From positions 186,001 to 250,000 of the forward strand of contig MOWL01000092.1 of the NCBI GenBank assembly GCA_002110485.1: 64,000 nucleotides of DNA, read 5' to 3'. The notes under the pieces were generated by a model. That model worked only from the letters and a program-made list of their open reading frames with translations. It did no database searches and had not been told where the DNA came from. Each line of letters begins with the position of its first letter. Within the stretch, counting starts at the first letter, position 1. Source of the stretch: Emergomyces orientalis (lineage: Eukaryota > Ascomycota > Eurotiomycetes > Onygenales > Ajellomycetaceae). The position numbers and the translations under genes are program-made. Below are positions 43,530 to 55,919 of this stretch, one piece after another.

Positions 43530-45500
43530 TCAAACCCAGTACTGGCCCCAAATCTCCTTTGTGTCCGATGTTCCTTGGAATTTGAACTTGACATGAGTGA
43601 GATCCTGAAACCCTTCGGATAGCGTTGGTTCTTGGAATCGGCGCTGGAAGTCTCCAAACGCTATTCCAGGAAGGGAGGTGCGGGACTCGGGATTTATCGA
43701 TTCCTGTATAACGGAGAGAGGAAAGAGATTTAAGCATTGGTTTCTTTTATTCCAGTGCCACGGAAGACTGGCTACGATTTAGGTGTAATAGAGGAGCTTT
43801 GGTTACATACCATCTTTGGATTAGCTGCGCGTACTGCATCGTTGTGCTTACATATTTGCGGTGGGGTGGAGAGGTAAATGCACCGGATGGGAACTTTAGC
43901 CTCCTTCGCGAGCTCGATCCAGTACGCACGAGTTTCTGGGCCTGCATTTGTATTGTCTGGAAGAGGGGAAAGAAATGAGTGATCCTCTGAAATGTTAAGT
44001 AAATGACAAAATGGAGAATATGAATCTTACCGACAGCCACAGACTTTCCAGCTTCTAAATACTCTTTTGCAACTTTGAGGCATTTAGGACGCTTCAATGA
44101 CTACAAGTTAGCGTATTTGATATGAAAATAGTGGGCTGTAACCATCTACGCAAATATGCCCGTGGATGCATGTGTATGGCGATGGCTTACGCTCTTCAGA
44201 ATGTCCTGATTCACTCTCTCATAACCAAGGGGCTCTAGGTATTTCCAGTAGAAGGTCGATTTTCCCGACCCTGGGCTCCCACAAAATATGACAAGCTCGA
44301 CATCATTCTTTTTCGAGAAAGTTACATTTGCTGCAATACCAACGTTAGCATACGGCACCCACTACAATTTCATATGATTCACAGGCGTTAGGAGTTGAGC
44401 ACGGGGGGGAATGGGGATATGCGCCGCTTACGTTCGTTTTCCGATGAGCCAACAAGATATGTTTTTGGGTCAAACGCTCTCGAAACTGGTTTTGGAGCCT
44501 CGTTGAGGAAAAATTCTTCAGGCGTCTTAAATGGAATTCCGACATTCGCTGCAAAATCCCTGCATATTGTGAAGTACATCAGTATCTAAACACGCCGCAA
44601 AAACAGGGTAGCGAAGAGCTGTTAACGGGGATTGCATACCGATCTACACAGGAATGGTCGCCCTCGCGTCCTGCTGCATCTCCAACAAATATGGACTGTT
44701 GAAGATCTAATAAACCGGCAGCGTCTAGATCATAGTCATCGAGCATCTCTCTCCACATTCCGGCGCGGGGTTTTCTGAATTCATCATTCTCTGTCGCAGC
44801 GTAAACGCTAAATGGCACATCCAAAGTTTGCAGAATCGCCGTAACTTTTTGCTTGAATATAGACAAGCTCTTAGACTCCATTCTACCACCTTTCAAGTCC
44901 TTTTTCAAGCTTATGGCTTTCTGATTCGATAAAACGACAACCAAATACCTGTCGATAGGCAAGAAACTTAGTAATTGGTAGGCAATTGTAACGACGAGGA
45001 GTTTTGACGAACCCTTCATCGTTCAGCTCCTTCAACTTGCTAGGTACGCTTTGGCTCCACCATTTCCAATCACGCTCGTTTTTTGGAAATCGTCTGCCGG
45101 ATTTAGTTGCGATCAAAGTAGAATCCTGTCCTGATTAGATCCAGTAGTTCATCTTACTACAGCTAATGATAATTTCAACATACAAGGTCAAAGGCAGCAA
45201 TACGTCGTTTCACGCCAGATTTAGCCGCTTCCAGAGCCTGTTCTTGGTGGTATTTTCCGGTAATGCAGCTATTATTCACGATTCTCCATGTGACTTGCTC
45301 TGGTTTTTTTTGTGATATTGGGGTGAAGAAATTGGCCACAGCTTTATCAAGATACAAAACGTTTGTCAGTTACTTTGGGTCAATGCCTGAAGTTGAGCAT
45401 TTTAAGAAATATGCTCACTAGTCGCTGCTCCTATTGCTTTGCGTTTGAGCGGGGGCGGGGAGATGCCCCCATCGGGACTCTTTCGCTTCGTGCCATTCAT
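43530..45500 (-). CDS. pnk1: Polynucleotide kinase 3'-phosphatase (Pnk1/PNKP)
   Basis: Nine exons: 45419-45500, 45184-45341, 45013-45125, 44640-44948, 44432-44559, 44191-44330, 44031-44100, 43811-43956, 43530-43703. They sum to 439 residues with every junction in phase. The start MNGTKRKSPDGG is basic and may be a nuclear signal. The phosphatase half begins at AAFDLDSTLIATKSGRRF (HAD motif, Asp 79 and Asp 81) and continues VVVLSNQKAIS, KPRAGMW and SIFVGDAAGREGDHSCVDRDFA. The kinase half has the P-loop GSPGSGKST (about residues 281-289), ERVNQDILK, SVAVDNTNAGPETRAYW and CIYLSTPPQICKHND. The enzyme restores 5'-phosphate and 3'-hydroxyl at DNA breaks. There is no FHA domain, as is usual for fungal and yeast forms. 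Intron 3 has a weak GTTCGT donor, but frame and motifs support it. Confidence 0.95.
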
Positions 45501-46011
45501 AATGAATCGAATAGTCGTCGTGATTACAGGGTACGCATGAAATTGGTTTTCGGTATGTAAGAGAGTGCATCGAGCAGCCTGTAAACGCGTAAAGAGGGAC
45601 AGAGGAGCCATATATAGACTCGCCAGACTGTGATTGACGATGGATGAGAGCTAGGCATCCTCCAACGTCTGCCGTTGAGGTCGCGAAGACGCGAAAGTTG
45701 AATCGCCTTGTCACGTGGTTTAAATTGATTCTATCTGGTTGCCTACCCCAGGTGCATGTAAAGTGGAGATAGTAGGAATATACACAGTACATAGGCATCA
45801 GTCATGTCATGGAGGGGGTGAATAGCTTATGGCTGAAAAAGAATGGTATCAACGTTAAATTCGTAAACTACAGCTTGGCCGCCTTCAACGTAGGCTTCTA
45901 TTTGCTGAAACAATCTTGACGCCTGCAGCCTCTCAAAAGATTCTCATAAACAAGAAACATCCGCCAGCGCACCCCCTCCCCTGACTACTTTAGAGTAATT
46001 AATATGGTATT
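45501..46011. promoter_or_regulatory. Upstream region of the polynucleotide kinase gene
   Basis: About 510 bp between the pnk1 start and the med18 stop, both on the minus strand. It contains a CACGTG E-box core (about 45713-45718). It must hold the pnk1 promoter and the med18 3' end. Confidence 0.5.
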
Positions 46012-46965
46012 CTATTTTACCCTCGTATCAAGAGAAAGCCTATCTGCAGGCTCCAGCTTCACAACAAACTTCAAATGCTCTTTCAATACCAATAGTCGCT
46101 GAGAATTTGCCTTTAACGTGTCCGGATTCCCACTATCCTGAACCGTAATCGAAGCCTGTAGGACATACGCACCGCTTGTGTCCAGCAGCACCATTTTATC
46201 CAATGGCGGTAGATATTCAACTGGCGCCGTCGCTGTCGCGCCACCACCACCATCATTACTTGGTGGGAAAGTTAACACACGATGCAGAAACAACACTGTG
46301 TCGTCTAAGATAAACGTGTGGCCTTCAACAACATATTCAGAGACGTAGCTAAAAGTGAACAAGTTAGTTCTCAGCCCAGAGGAGACGTAGACATAGAGAG
46401 GAAGGGGAAAAACTCACTTATACCCCCAAGCATTCATTTCAGCAAGGATACTCCCAGAAGGGAGCTTCGCATTCCCCACAAACCGTGACGTGACACCAGA
46501 TCTAGCTCCGGCTTCTGGAGTATCTTTAAACTCCAATCTCCATGACTGATTCGCCGCCACATAATCCCCTACCACGGCAGCGGGAGCAGCTCCATTATTC
46601 GTTGACAATGATTTTTTAATTTGATGAGTACCTTCACCCGACCTTTGCACTACATCATCTGGTTGTGAAGAGGGAGGGGAAGAAGCTGGCACAGAGCCAA
46701 AGTCACTTTCTCGGACATTTCCCACAACCTGCGTATAGTACAGGCCCCCGTTCAAGAGCTTATTCAGCCTCTGTACCTCGGGAGCTTGCACATCCTGGCT
46801 CCCGCCCGGGCGTGTTTTTATGAAGCCTGGTTTTCTGTATGCTTTGAAAACTAGATGTCTCTCAATGGTGCGGGTCGGCTGCATGGCAGCAAGACCGGCG
46901 AGCTGTTGCAGCAAATCATGATGTTGCTTCGCTGGCACTGGAGCGAAGAGCAGGAGTTCATGCAT
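46012..46965 (-). CDS. med18: Mediator complex subunit 18
   Basis: Two exons, 46418-46965 and 46012-46348, joined over a 69-nt intron (GTGAGT...TTTTAG) that rebuilds NAWGYNYVSEYVVEG; total 294 residues. The N-terminus MHELLLFAPVPAKQHHDLLQQLAGL, then TIERHLVFKAYRKPG, and the C-terminal FVVKLEPADRLSLDTRVK fit fungal Med18 (Srb5), a beta-barrel head-module subunit of Mediator that binds Med20 and contacts RNA polymerase II. A central Ser/Pro/Ala-rich segment (about 90-135) is probably a loop. The next upstream gene lies 2.1 kb away on the opposite strand. Confidence 0.92.
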
Positions 46966-49130
46966 GTGATATCGAGTTGGGCTTCCAAAGATCGTCCTTG
47001 GGGATTTATTTTCTATTTAGTTATAGTTGATGGTTCAATATGGATATGCCTTGTCTGAGGACCGGAAGAGGATGTTTAAGCTTCAGTCCAGGAATAGGAG
47101 GTTGGCCTCTTCTGGTGAGATTGGAGCTAGGTAATTTATAGGAGGACAGGGTGTTGGAAGCGGCGTTGTTAGGGCTGGGCAATTTTTATGAAGCTAGCAG
47201 CATTGCACACACACAGCTGGATTACGGAGAATATCGGGCACCAGAGGCAAAATCGAATGGTTGACAAAAAAAGTAATCTCAAATCAGAGACTTAACTAGC
47301 TTCTTAGACAAGGGGATCTGGTTAATAAAATGTTGAATTATATTCCAGAAGATATAGATGTGAAAATTGCTTTGCGCATGGCCAACAATAGGCGAGCGGT
47401 GTATCACGTGATAACACAGGGGAGGGGAGGTTCCAACCTAGGGCTTTCGGGCTCCCAATACCTAAGGTAACTTGCTTGAGGACGGAGTGTCATAATCTCT
47501 GCCTTTCCCTTTTACAAGTAATAGTCAGCGGCATTGAATGATAAATGGTTGGGCTATCCTCTGTATCACGGACGTTGAGGCTTAACTGTGCCCACTCAAC
47601 ATGTTAATAGTAGGTCCTGAAGGAAAAATGTGTATTCCAAAAGCTCTGTGCGAAATACATTTCTCAAGCTACACGTTTAATTGACTAGTGCGCATGCCTT
47701 GCAGGGAATAGAGGGGAAACACAGCATGTAGTTCACAGCCATCATCTATGGGTTGGAGAACAGAAAAGTTTCCCACATTATCAGGCAAATACCAAGCTTC
47801 CCGCTAAATAAATTCGACGCTTCTTGGCGATCGCGCAACCTTGGATTGCACCAGCATAGGTAAATACGAAGTGCATGAAGGATACAGCCGGCTAAAGAAG
47901 CAGCATTCGTGGCATCCCCCTCGCGGGCTACTACTTTATCAGTGTGCAGCTAGTCTTGTGGGGAACTCAAACATGCAGTCCTTTTGAGCGTAATCATCGT
48001 TCCAACCGCTGGTGACCGAGCTCAGGCTCAGGCTCCTACTTTCGCTACTTTCAGTGCTCTGTGTCAGGAATGAAATTATATATTTGAAAACGGATGGTTC
48101 CATGCTTCAAGGGATGGAGTGCGGGGTTTCCAACAACATTATTGACTTTACGGTGCAAACAATGCAGCTGTCAAATGCAATTAGCGCCAAGAACCCTTCA
48201 AACTATGGGAATAGGAGCCTCAGCCAGCAGCTGCTAGAAAATTTAAGGGAGTAGTATATGGATATGGATGGCGTGGTTTCAGAGGGAATGGCCTCATTTC
48301 GAATCGTGAATGATTCAATGCGAATGCACCAACGGGTGCGGAGCGTTTAATGGGAATCTCTTCGCCAACCCACATGAAATTTTAATATGGTAATGCAGCA
48401 TATGATTTTGAAAAGTGGGCTGTTAGACTATTATTATGCTGGCACTGCTGGATAGAACCAGTGCCGTTCTATGTAGACATGTGCATATATAGAAGAGGGT
48501 GGTTGCTAAAAAGTTAGCTTCCGATGTCTGGGGGCGAGGGTCTTTAGTTTCTGGAGGGGCAGGACGTCGGCTCGGAATGTTCGGCGTTGGAACTTGGGTG
48601 TGGTTGGTGGGTGTGAGTGGGAGCTGCCACCTCGGCGGTGAGAAGGTGGGAAATTCCCTTGGGGGCTTCGGAGAATGGGAAAAAAGTTAGCTTGGGGTCA
48701 ATATTTATTACTCACAGCTCAATAAATATGCCGCCATGGTTGGTGCTGGACGATAATTGATTGCGCGCTACCGCTGCATTCTTATCTCTGCCCCTGCACC
48801 AAGGTCTTGGCCCGGCTCCTGCTTATTCATATTCCTATTCTCATTATTAACGAAAACCATTCTTAACCTCTGCCGTTTTCCCTCCTCGCCTCCTCTTCCT
48901 CTTCCTCTTCCCTCCTTTCTCTCGCTCGCAGACAATCAATTCCACAGCTGGCAGAAGAGACAGAGATCAAGATAGTGGTCAAACGGGCATATTATATCTT
49001 ATCCATCATCTCCTGTCAATATCTGCCAGCTAGTCCATCCAGCCAACTACTCCGCCGTTAAACATCCGCCCTGCCCGACCGAAGCAACGACCCAGCTGCC
49101 CGTTTCTCCCGCCCAGCCTCAGCTAATAAC
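46966..49130. other. Divergent intergenic region med18/kgd4
   Basis: About 2.2 kb containing the promoters of med18 (-) and kgd4 (+). It has a 12-bp palindrome with a CACGTG core at 47402-47413 and a CT-rich tract (about 48875-48925) close to the kgd4 start. Small frames at 48.0-48.7 kb have no recognisable content. Confidence 0.6.
47402..47413. promoter_or_regulatory. CACGTG-centred 12-bp palindrome
   Basis: TATCACGTGATA is its own reverse complement and contains the TCACGTGA site bound by bHLH factors such as Cbf1 in yeasts. It lies about 440 bp upstream of the med18 start codon. Binding is inferred only. Confidence 0.4.
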
Positions 49131-49603
49131 ATGCGTGCTTCATCCCTTCTGCAGCAAGCCGCCGCTGCCAGAGCTCCACTGATTAAGTTCATTGGAAAAC
49201 GCTCTGTTCCCAGTATGCGCCCGCTGAGAGAAGAAAAAAAGAGCCCCGTTCCTGGAACGGGTTTTCCGATAGACACTTCAAACTAACCCAAGCGCTTTCG
49301 CTAGAATCCGTTGACCACTCTCCTCGCGTTCATCCCGCCTCATCTTCCCCAGAACTACCTGAATCATTCGCCTCATACAGAGCCAAGGCCCAGCAACATG
49401 GCCCTCTGAACTACTCGGCACAATCAAGCGGAATCTACGGGGGTGCCATTGGAGGCCATCCGGGTGCATCGTTGGGGCCCGTGGAGCCCAAAAAGGGCGA
49501 ATACTTCGACCGAAACGAGCTGCCTGAAAGATTCAGGCGCCTGACCTGGTCGCAGGAAGAAATTGATGCTGTCGAGACCGGCGGCGCTAGCTTGTTTGCA
49601 TGA
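49131..49603 (+). CDS. kgd4: Kgd4/Ymr31, 2-oxoglutarate dehydrogenase recruitment subunit (formerly 37S protein YMR-31)
   Basis: Two exons, 49131-49212 and 49305-49603, with a 92-nt intron (GTATGC donor, CGCTAG acceptor) give 126 residues. The N-terminus MRASSLLQQAAAARAPLIKFIGKRSVP is an Ala/Arg mitochondrial presequence leading into the conserved FIGKR motif. SVDHSPRVHP, FASYRAKAQQHGPL, GGAIGGHPGASLGPVEPKKGEYFDR, LPERFRR and a final EIDAVETGGASLF match the small Kgd4 family. Kgd4 bridges E3 (dihydrolipoamide dehydrogenase) to the E1-E2 core of mitochondrial 2-oxoglutarate dehydrogenase; older annotation calls it a mitochondrial ribosomal protein. It is too short to have been found as one frame because of the intron. 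Confidence 0.93.
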
Positions 49604-50453
49604 ATATATGGAGCTACAACTGATGATACATCTTTCCTATATATGAATGCTGCTGGGACACTCGTGGCCCCTCTGGCTGCTCCAGGGGCCCTAGAAGACC
49701 GCGAGAATCATCCCACCAGGCTGGCCCTCAGCATTGGACAGTGGACAATGTCGCCGTCCTTAATCCCCTTTCGCTTACCTTTCTCTTCTCATCATCGAGT
49801 CGCCGCTGTTGTATCACCAATTTCCTACGGCACGGATATTGCCAGTTGGCTTTTCTCACGGTATCATGGGTTATGGGGAGGAAGGGACAGTATGATTCAG
49901 GTCTTTTTGTTATTGCTGCTATCTTGTCATTTATTGATGGGCGTTGTTGGTTTGTTTGTCGTTAAATGTCACAATTCTGCCAATATTATCTGCGGGTTGT
50001 TGGGGACCAATTCTTTTACGAATACTGTTTTGCTAGGCCAGGCTCTTCTCTTCCAGCAATTTCATTCTCTGTCAGATAGGGTTTACGGTACTGTCTGCTC
50101 AACCATTACTACTACTGTTTCCTTCAAACGTATATTGCTTCGAATAATTATTATCGTGCACGTCTCAGGAAAGTAGGGACGGACGTAGCTTGCATTGTAG
50201 AAGGGCCGGAAAAAAGCAAAAAGCTCCTCCACCACCAATCGACATTACTGGCTCTCCAGCCCTAGCAAGCTTGGTGGCACAGTTTCAGCAAATCACATTC
50301 GCATTAAAAAGCCAAGTCGCCCCCAACCTCTCCTAATCCAGAATCTCAACATCGACCTCAACAATATTTTGCGATGTGCAAATCAATCACCCTACCCCCC
50401 TAGAAAATACTAGCATCACGCAAAATCTATGTTAAACCAATCAAGAAAATACA
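49604..50453. other. Intergenic region kgd4/RUS gene
   Basis: About 850 bp between two genes on the plus strand. A frame of 177 codons (49643-50176) crosses it, but its translation has no domain, and its position directly after kgd4 suggests 3' UTR plus promoter of the next gene. Confidence 0.55.
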
Positions 50454-52828
50454 ATGCCGCCCAGCAATGATGCGATAACGGTCAGGGAAACAAATGAAAT
50501 CGGTGCGCGAACAGCGACATACATATACTCCACAGGAGAACCAGCCCAACTGCGTACCCCAGATACTTCTGGGGCTGTTACTGTTCGTCATGAAAGGCAG
50601 AGAGTTGATATTGTTGTATGTTCAAATTGCTTTTTCCATTACTTTTCCTTATTATCCGTCTTCTTTCTTTCACCGCCTATTCCTACATGCCTATGTATAC
50701 GTGATACTCTCATATCTATTGCTTCATGCTAGGGTGCCATACTTGGTCTTTGGCCACCGAGATGCCCATTTGCCAGAGACACCAACGCATTCATTTCTCC
50801 CCTATTTATTTGGACATTACACACTGTGCAATGCCAAGCAGCGAATATCACCACCCCACACCAAAATCACTCAGACAGATCCCATTTCTAGGTCCCCGCT
50901 GTGGTGATAGTTTTGTGTGTGGGGGCGGGATGTCGCCTCCAAAGCCCAAATAGGAAATATTGAACCTCGATAGCAGAGCCGCACACCTATCATATCAAAT
51001 GCTAAGTTTACCATACCTTTAGCCGCCTTCACGTAAGGAGTCGTCATCGTATCTCACTTTGCTGCTGAATGTTTTTCTACCAGTGGGCTACCCGCATAGT
51101 GTCAGCGATGACTATCTAGAGTGAGCTACGCCTTTCTTCGCCCTTACAGTTATGCCCAAAGCGCCTTGTTTTTGCTTCGTTGGGTTCGGTACTCTTGTAT
51201 TTTACGCCTGAAAATTAAGGGGGAGAATGTTACATCCTTTTTCAAAGGAGTGAGCTATCGTGGCGCGTTTTCGCTTAGTGAATGCGTTCATTTGTCTCTT
51301 AATACATACCGCTGGAAACTGGAGCTGACTAGTTCACTTCTACGTATCTGAATCTTCCCAAGGTATCAAATTTATGTATGTGTACCCACCGCTATCGTAT
51401 TTAGAGCGCCCCAAATCTAATCATACAGCTGTCTAGGATTCACTACAAGCGTTCTCAAGCTCAATTGCCGGACTGCTGGCATCCCGTGCTGTCCTGCAAG
51501 GTATTTTATCTCTCGAAGCACACCTACCCATCAATATCCGTCAAAACAAGAACATGTAAACTAAAATTTGTCCATTTTGTTAGGTGCTGGAGTAGGAGAT
51601 GCATCCGCATCCCCAACAGTAGCTCTGCTCCATGGCGTCCTTCAAGACAGCATGGGTAGGATAGCTACGATACTCTTCGCCCATCGTCTTGGGAGCTCTC
51701 TCGAGCCTGAATGCAAGCTGTATAGGCTTGCTGCTGACGTTCTAAACGATTCAGCACTGGTCTTTGACTGTCTATCTCCAGCGTTCCCGAAGCACTGGAG
51801 AGTTGTGGTTTTGACTTTTTCGAGTGTGTTAAGAGCGTTGTGTGGGGTGGCTGCGGGGAGTTCAAAAGCGAGTTTGAGCAGTCATTTTGCTAGATGGGGG
51901 AATTTAGGGGAATTAAATGCTGTGAGTGTTTCTAACATGCTGCTCTTTTGGGAACCCCAAGGGGAAATTGGGGTGTTCGTTTCATACCTATTATTTTTGT
52001 TCTGACGCTAATGAAAAGCTCCAGAAAGATTCAAGTCAAGAAACTGTAATATCACTTTTAGGGATGTTGGTGAGGAGATATTAAGCCATACAACTACTTT
52101 GATTAATGCTTAATGCTAACTGGGCGCAATTACAGTGCGGAAGCCTTGTTGTCTCACACATCTCCACCCCCTTTACAACATGGACGACTCTCCTATTTCT
52201 CCTCCTAGTCCATATTTCGACGAACTACGCAGCAGTACGCGCAGTCAACATGACCACTTTGAACCGCCAACGCGCCAACATCGTTTTCTCTACCCTCCTC
52301 GAGGAAGGAATTTCTCCCACCCCACCTCAAACATCCAAATGTGAGAGGATCTTCGAGCGCGACGGGATTCTCCGCTGGAAAGCATCCTCAACGACACTGG
52401 GGTCGTGCCGAATAGGAGTTTCTTTCCAGGAGTTACTGTGCGACTCTAGTCGTCGAGTAAATTCCATCCGTGACGTTCGCATTGACATCTACAACCTCCT
52501 ACGTCTTTTTGAAAAAGAGGAGTATATCCTGTGGTTCAACCCCAGTAATAAAAAGGGAACTATTGTTTTGAAGAATAATGTGACACCGATATCACAACTC
52601 AAGGCCTGGAGTCATGCGCTTATGGTTGCGAAGCGCGTCGCGACCTTGGCAGAAGAAAAAACTGAAAATATCAACAAGGGCATGTTTGAGAGCGGGGACG
52701 AGAAGTCTAAACGACGAGACCAACAGAAAAATGATAATTCTGTCACCAACCTTACCGACCCAGATACGATGTTCTCAATTCTTGAATCCACGCTAGATAC
52801 CCATTCTGCAATTTCAAGGGCCAGATAG
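50454..52828 (+). CDS. RUS/DUF647 family protein (vitamin B6 photoprotection and homoeostasis family)
   Basis: Seven exons: 50454-50615, 51023-51120, 51363-51375, 51437-51500, 51584-51921, 52025-52069, 52136-52828, totalling 470 residues with all phases consistent. The conserved core is FLPVGYPHSVSDDYLEYQIYDSLQAFSSSIAGLLASRAVL, then GVGDASASPTVALLHGVLQDSMGRIATILFAHRLG, DCLSPAFP, RALCGVAAGSSKASLSSHFA, GELNAKDSSQETVISLLGML and TNYAAVRAVNMTTLNRQRAN. The third exon is only 13 nt and encodes YQIY. RUS proteins are integral or membrane-associated proteins of unclear biochemical role; plant members act in UV-B and vitamin B6 responses. The 408-nt first intron could hide another small exon. The last 60 residues are charged and poorly conserved. 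Confidence 0.92.
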
Positions 52829-55800
52829 CACTAATAAAGGATACCGGGTGGGATGTTGACACGCCTTCCCTGGAAACTAGACCTGGTAGGAGGTTTGAGG
52901 TTGTGGAGTCTGATAAGACAATTTAATCTTTCTGGTGACCCGGCAAGAGTATCCGGAGCATGCTTCCTATCCAATAAGTTGGCTATCTCTTCAGTCAGTG
53001 ATGGCGCAATTTTTCGTGACTCACACAAAAATGGACCTTAAGATGGCATCGGCCGCCTCACGTCGACCAGATGATGGGGGATCATGCTTCTGAATGTCTC
53101 GTGTTCTCTCACCATAGGTACCAGTTTAATTGTTCTTAAGAACAAGGATAGCTCTCCAATACTTGAAGGATTGAGCATTCAGAAAAATGGTTCCTCGGCT
53201 TCCTCAATTCCTAGGGGAAACTTACCTCCCGTTGTTTGAAAAAAGAAAAAGGAACCCCGATATTTCGGGATAAAATAGGAAAATTTTCAATAATCCTAGG
53301 ACTTCATGTCCCATGCATAACGCACGATTTTTTCTTCTTCATACTGTTTCCCGCTGAAGTCCAACTAGGCAACCATGCACAGGGCGCAGGTGGCGCAGAG
53401 TTCCAGCACTCTTCCTTAACCTACTTGGTAATTATTTTACTCTCATCCTTGCTCGACTTCACCCAAGCCGGGAAAATGCGGCTGAAACCACATGGACCTC
53501 CGGCTCCAATACCCTATTGGACATCCCTATACAAGATAGAAAAGACGTACAACTCTTGACCTCTGTGTATTAAATTCATGACTGAAAGCGCGCTAGGCCC
53601 ATCTCCTTCATCAACATTCACACGAGAGTTCTTCCAATTCCAATTCCAGTTCCCTGGTTGTAGATGGGTTCCTTCCGTTCGCACGAACCTTCGGATCTCG
53701 TTCAATGGGTGCTCCGTTCTACGCAGGAGACGTTAACTGTCTCTTGTGGATTTTGAGATGATGGGATATAACTCGTTACCTTTTTCCATCGTAGTAGTTA
53801 GCATAATAGTTGTGCTCCATATGTATAAGAGTGACACGAAGAAAAACGCCCATGCGAATAGAAAAAAAAGATGATAACCATCCCCCTTAAAAAAAAAAAG
53901 AAGGTTCAAAGAGATGATCATCAAAAAAAAAGAATCCTACCCGAAATCCGATTAACTTTCCAAAGATAATTATTGCAATACCTACTCAATGGTTCTCCAG
54001 CATTGCTGTAGACACCACCCCCCAAAAATGGATTACACAAGTAAATCCCCCCCCTGGTCTCTTAAGCTTTGACACCACCTCTCTTTCTCGTATCTTTCAA
54101 CCAACACATGATCCATCCATAACTCCGTTTCCCATCGGCCAAGCGCATAGTGCCCGAATCCCGCGTCCCGAAGCCTCGTAATTGTGTAGACGGGAATCAC
54201 TAATTAGAAAATTTGAGAAGAGAGGAAGAGGTTTTGTTCAGAGCATCTTGAGTCGGGGGTTTGCCTTTGTGATGACGTATATACCCAATGTCTCACCATT
54301 TTTATGCACAATTGGAAGATCAGTAGAGGGAAAAGGGGAGGAGGGGAAACATAGTATAGATTCGATAAAAAATAATTTTTTAAAAGCAAAAAAATATATA
54401 TATATATATATAAAAGAATGAAGAGAAATAAACTAGCTTATATTTATGATGAGGTTGATCACGTATACAACTGTTATCTGGGGCCTTGGGGGGAAGTAGC
54501 ATTGAGTATGCGGGTTTACGCTGAGACTGAAAGGATACAAATGGGGCTGGGAATTCAAGAATGTTTTAATTCCTGCCAGTTGATTTATCATGTTTTGTTT
54601 TACTTATATTCTGTAAAAATGAGAAAGATGGTATTTAGGAGGAAATCTACTGTTTTCTTATGAAGTACTTTTTTATTTTTATTTTATTACTTACTGAATG
54701 GTATCTAATTTTCATACCTCCAGGGGGGGGTGTGACGGGCAATGCGAGAAAAGAGGGAGGGGGGGTATTAGCCAACTCGAAATTCAATTACTACAAACAT
54801 AAAATAAAATAAAACTATTGCAAAAAGTATACCTACGTCAGGAAGAATTGATGTGCGAGAACAAAGAAAGCAAAAATAAAAAGAAACAAGTGCCTAATAT
54901 AAGGTTTTCCTTTTTCTTGGGGGGGATTTTGATATTTCTTTGATTATGATATTTATTTTTTTCATTTTTCCGTTCTGATTCGTCGTTTCATTGATTTCAT
55001 TAAATACAGCAAAAGGAAAATTCCAAAAAAAAACTAACAAAAACAAGAAAGAAGTGAGTTCAAAAAAAAGTTCACGAACCAGACAGGTATATAATAAGGC
55101 CTTGCCTAGTAGTGTAAAACTAGAGAGTAGGAAAACTGGCGGGTATATAAAATGAAAGAAAGAGATAATTGGTCGTAATAAATATAGAAAATGGTCATAA
55201 GGAAAATGAAAAGCTGGAGTATTGAGAGGCGGAGGGCTGCAAAAGACATCTATTCTAAATCTCATGACAATGCACATCGCCAGATACCGTATGTCAAATG
55301 TTAGGGGAAAGGGGAAAGAAAAAGGAAACACAGGTATTTCGTTGGACCTAAAAGGATAAGCTCAAAACAAATACGCAAAAACTAGCCCCACAAAACATTA
55401 GATAAGAGGAAAAATGATAGGTTGGGGAAGGGAGGGGGGAGATTTTTGAGACAAGAGCCTTTGTTTAGGACAGGGAAAAAGAAATCGCATGCTATAAAAA
55501 AAATGCACGTAATGGATATACATGCCCCACACAAAAAATAATATATATATATATATATTTATAAAAAGAACTGGAAAAAAAAGAAGAAACTAAAAAAACC
55601 AAGTTTGTGTATAACAGCCGTATAAAATGCAACCGACCAAATAACCAGATATGCGAGAGAGAGAGAGGAAAAGATCCGTCCGACAACATGCAGAAAAGGA
55701 AACCACACACATACACACAGCACTACGGCGGGGTTTATCGAGATTTCGAGCGAAGGTGAGGTGAAACTAGATGAAGCGAGATGGGAGGAGCTGCGTGTGT

Positions 55801-55919
55801 GAGTGTGGGTGAGATGGTGTTCGTGAGGAGGGGTAAGAATGTTTCATATGCACGCTCATATATGTGGTAGTAATGATATATCCAAAAAGGGGTTGGGAGA
55901 GTGGGGTCTAGACCGGCTC
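52829..55919. other. Convergent spacer RUS gene/RGS gene
   Basis: About 3.1 kb with both flanking genes ending into it. It is increasingly A/T-rich to the right, with A-runs and TA repeats (54394-54412, about 55541-55558). A frame at 52831-53028 and others lack motifs. No gene recognised. Confidence 0.65.
54394..54412. repeat. TA microsatellite
   Basis: About nine TA units inside an A-rich stretch in intergenic DNA. Confidence 0.85.

Noticed and set aside
45402..45611. Longer N-terminus for the polynucleotide kinase from an upstream ATG
   Set aside because: The added residues are not basic or conserved, and the internal MNGTKRKSP start fits better; it remains possible.
49643..50176. 177-codon plus-strand frame after kgd4
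   Set aside because: It begins 40 bp after the kgd4 stop. It has no domain, a chance hydrophobic stretch, and would overlap the expected 3' UTR and next promoter.
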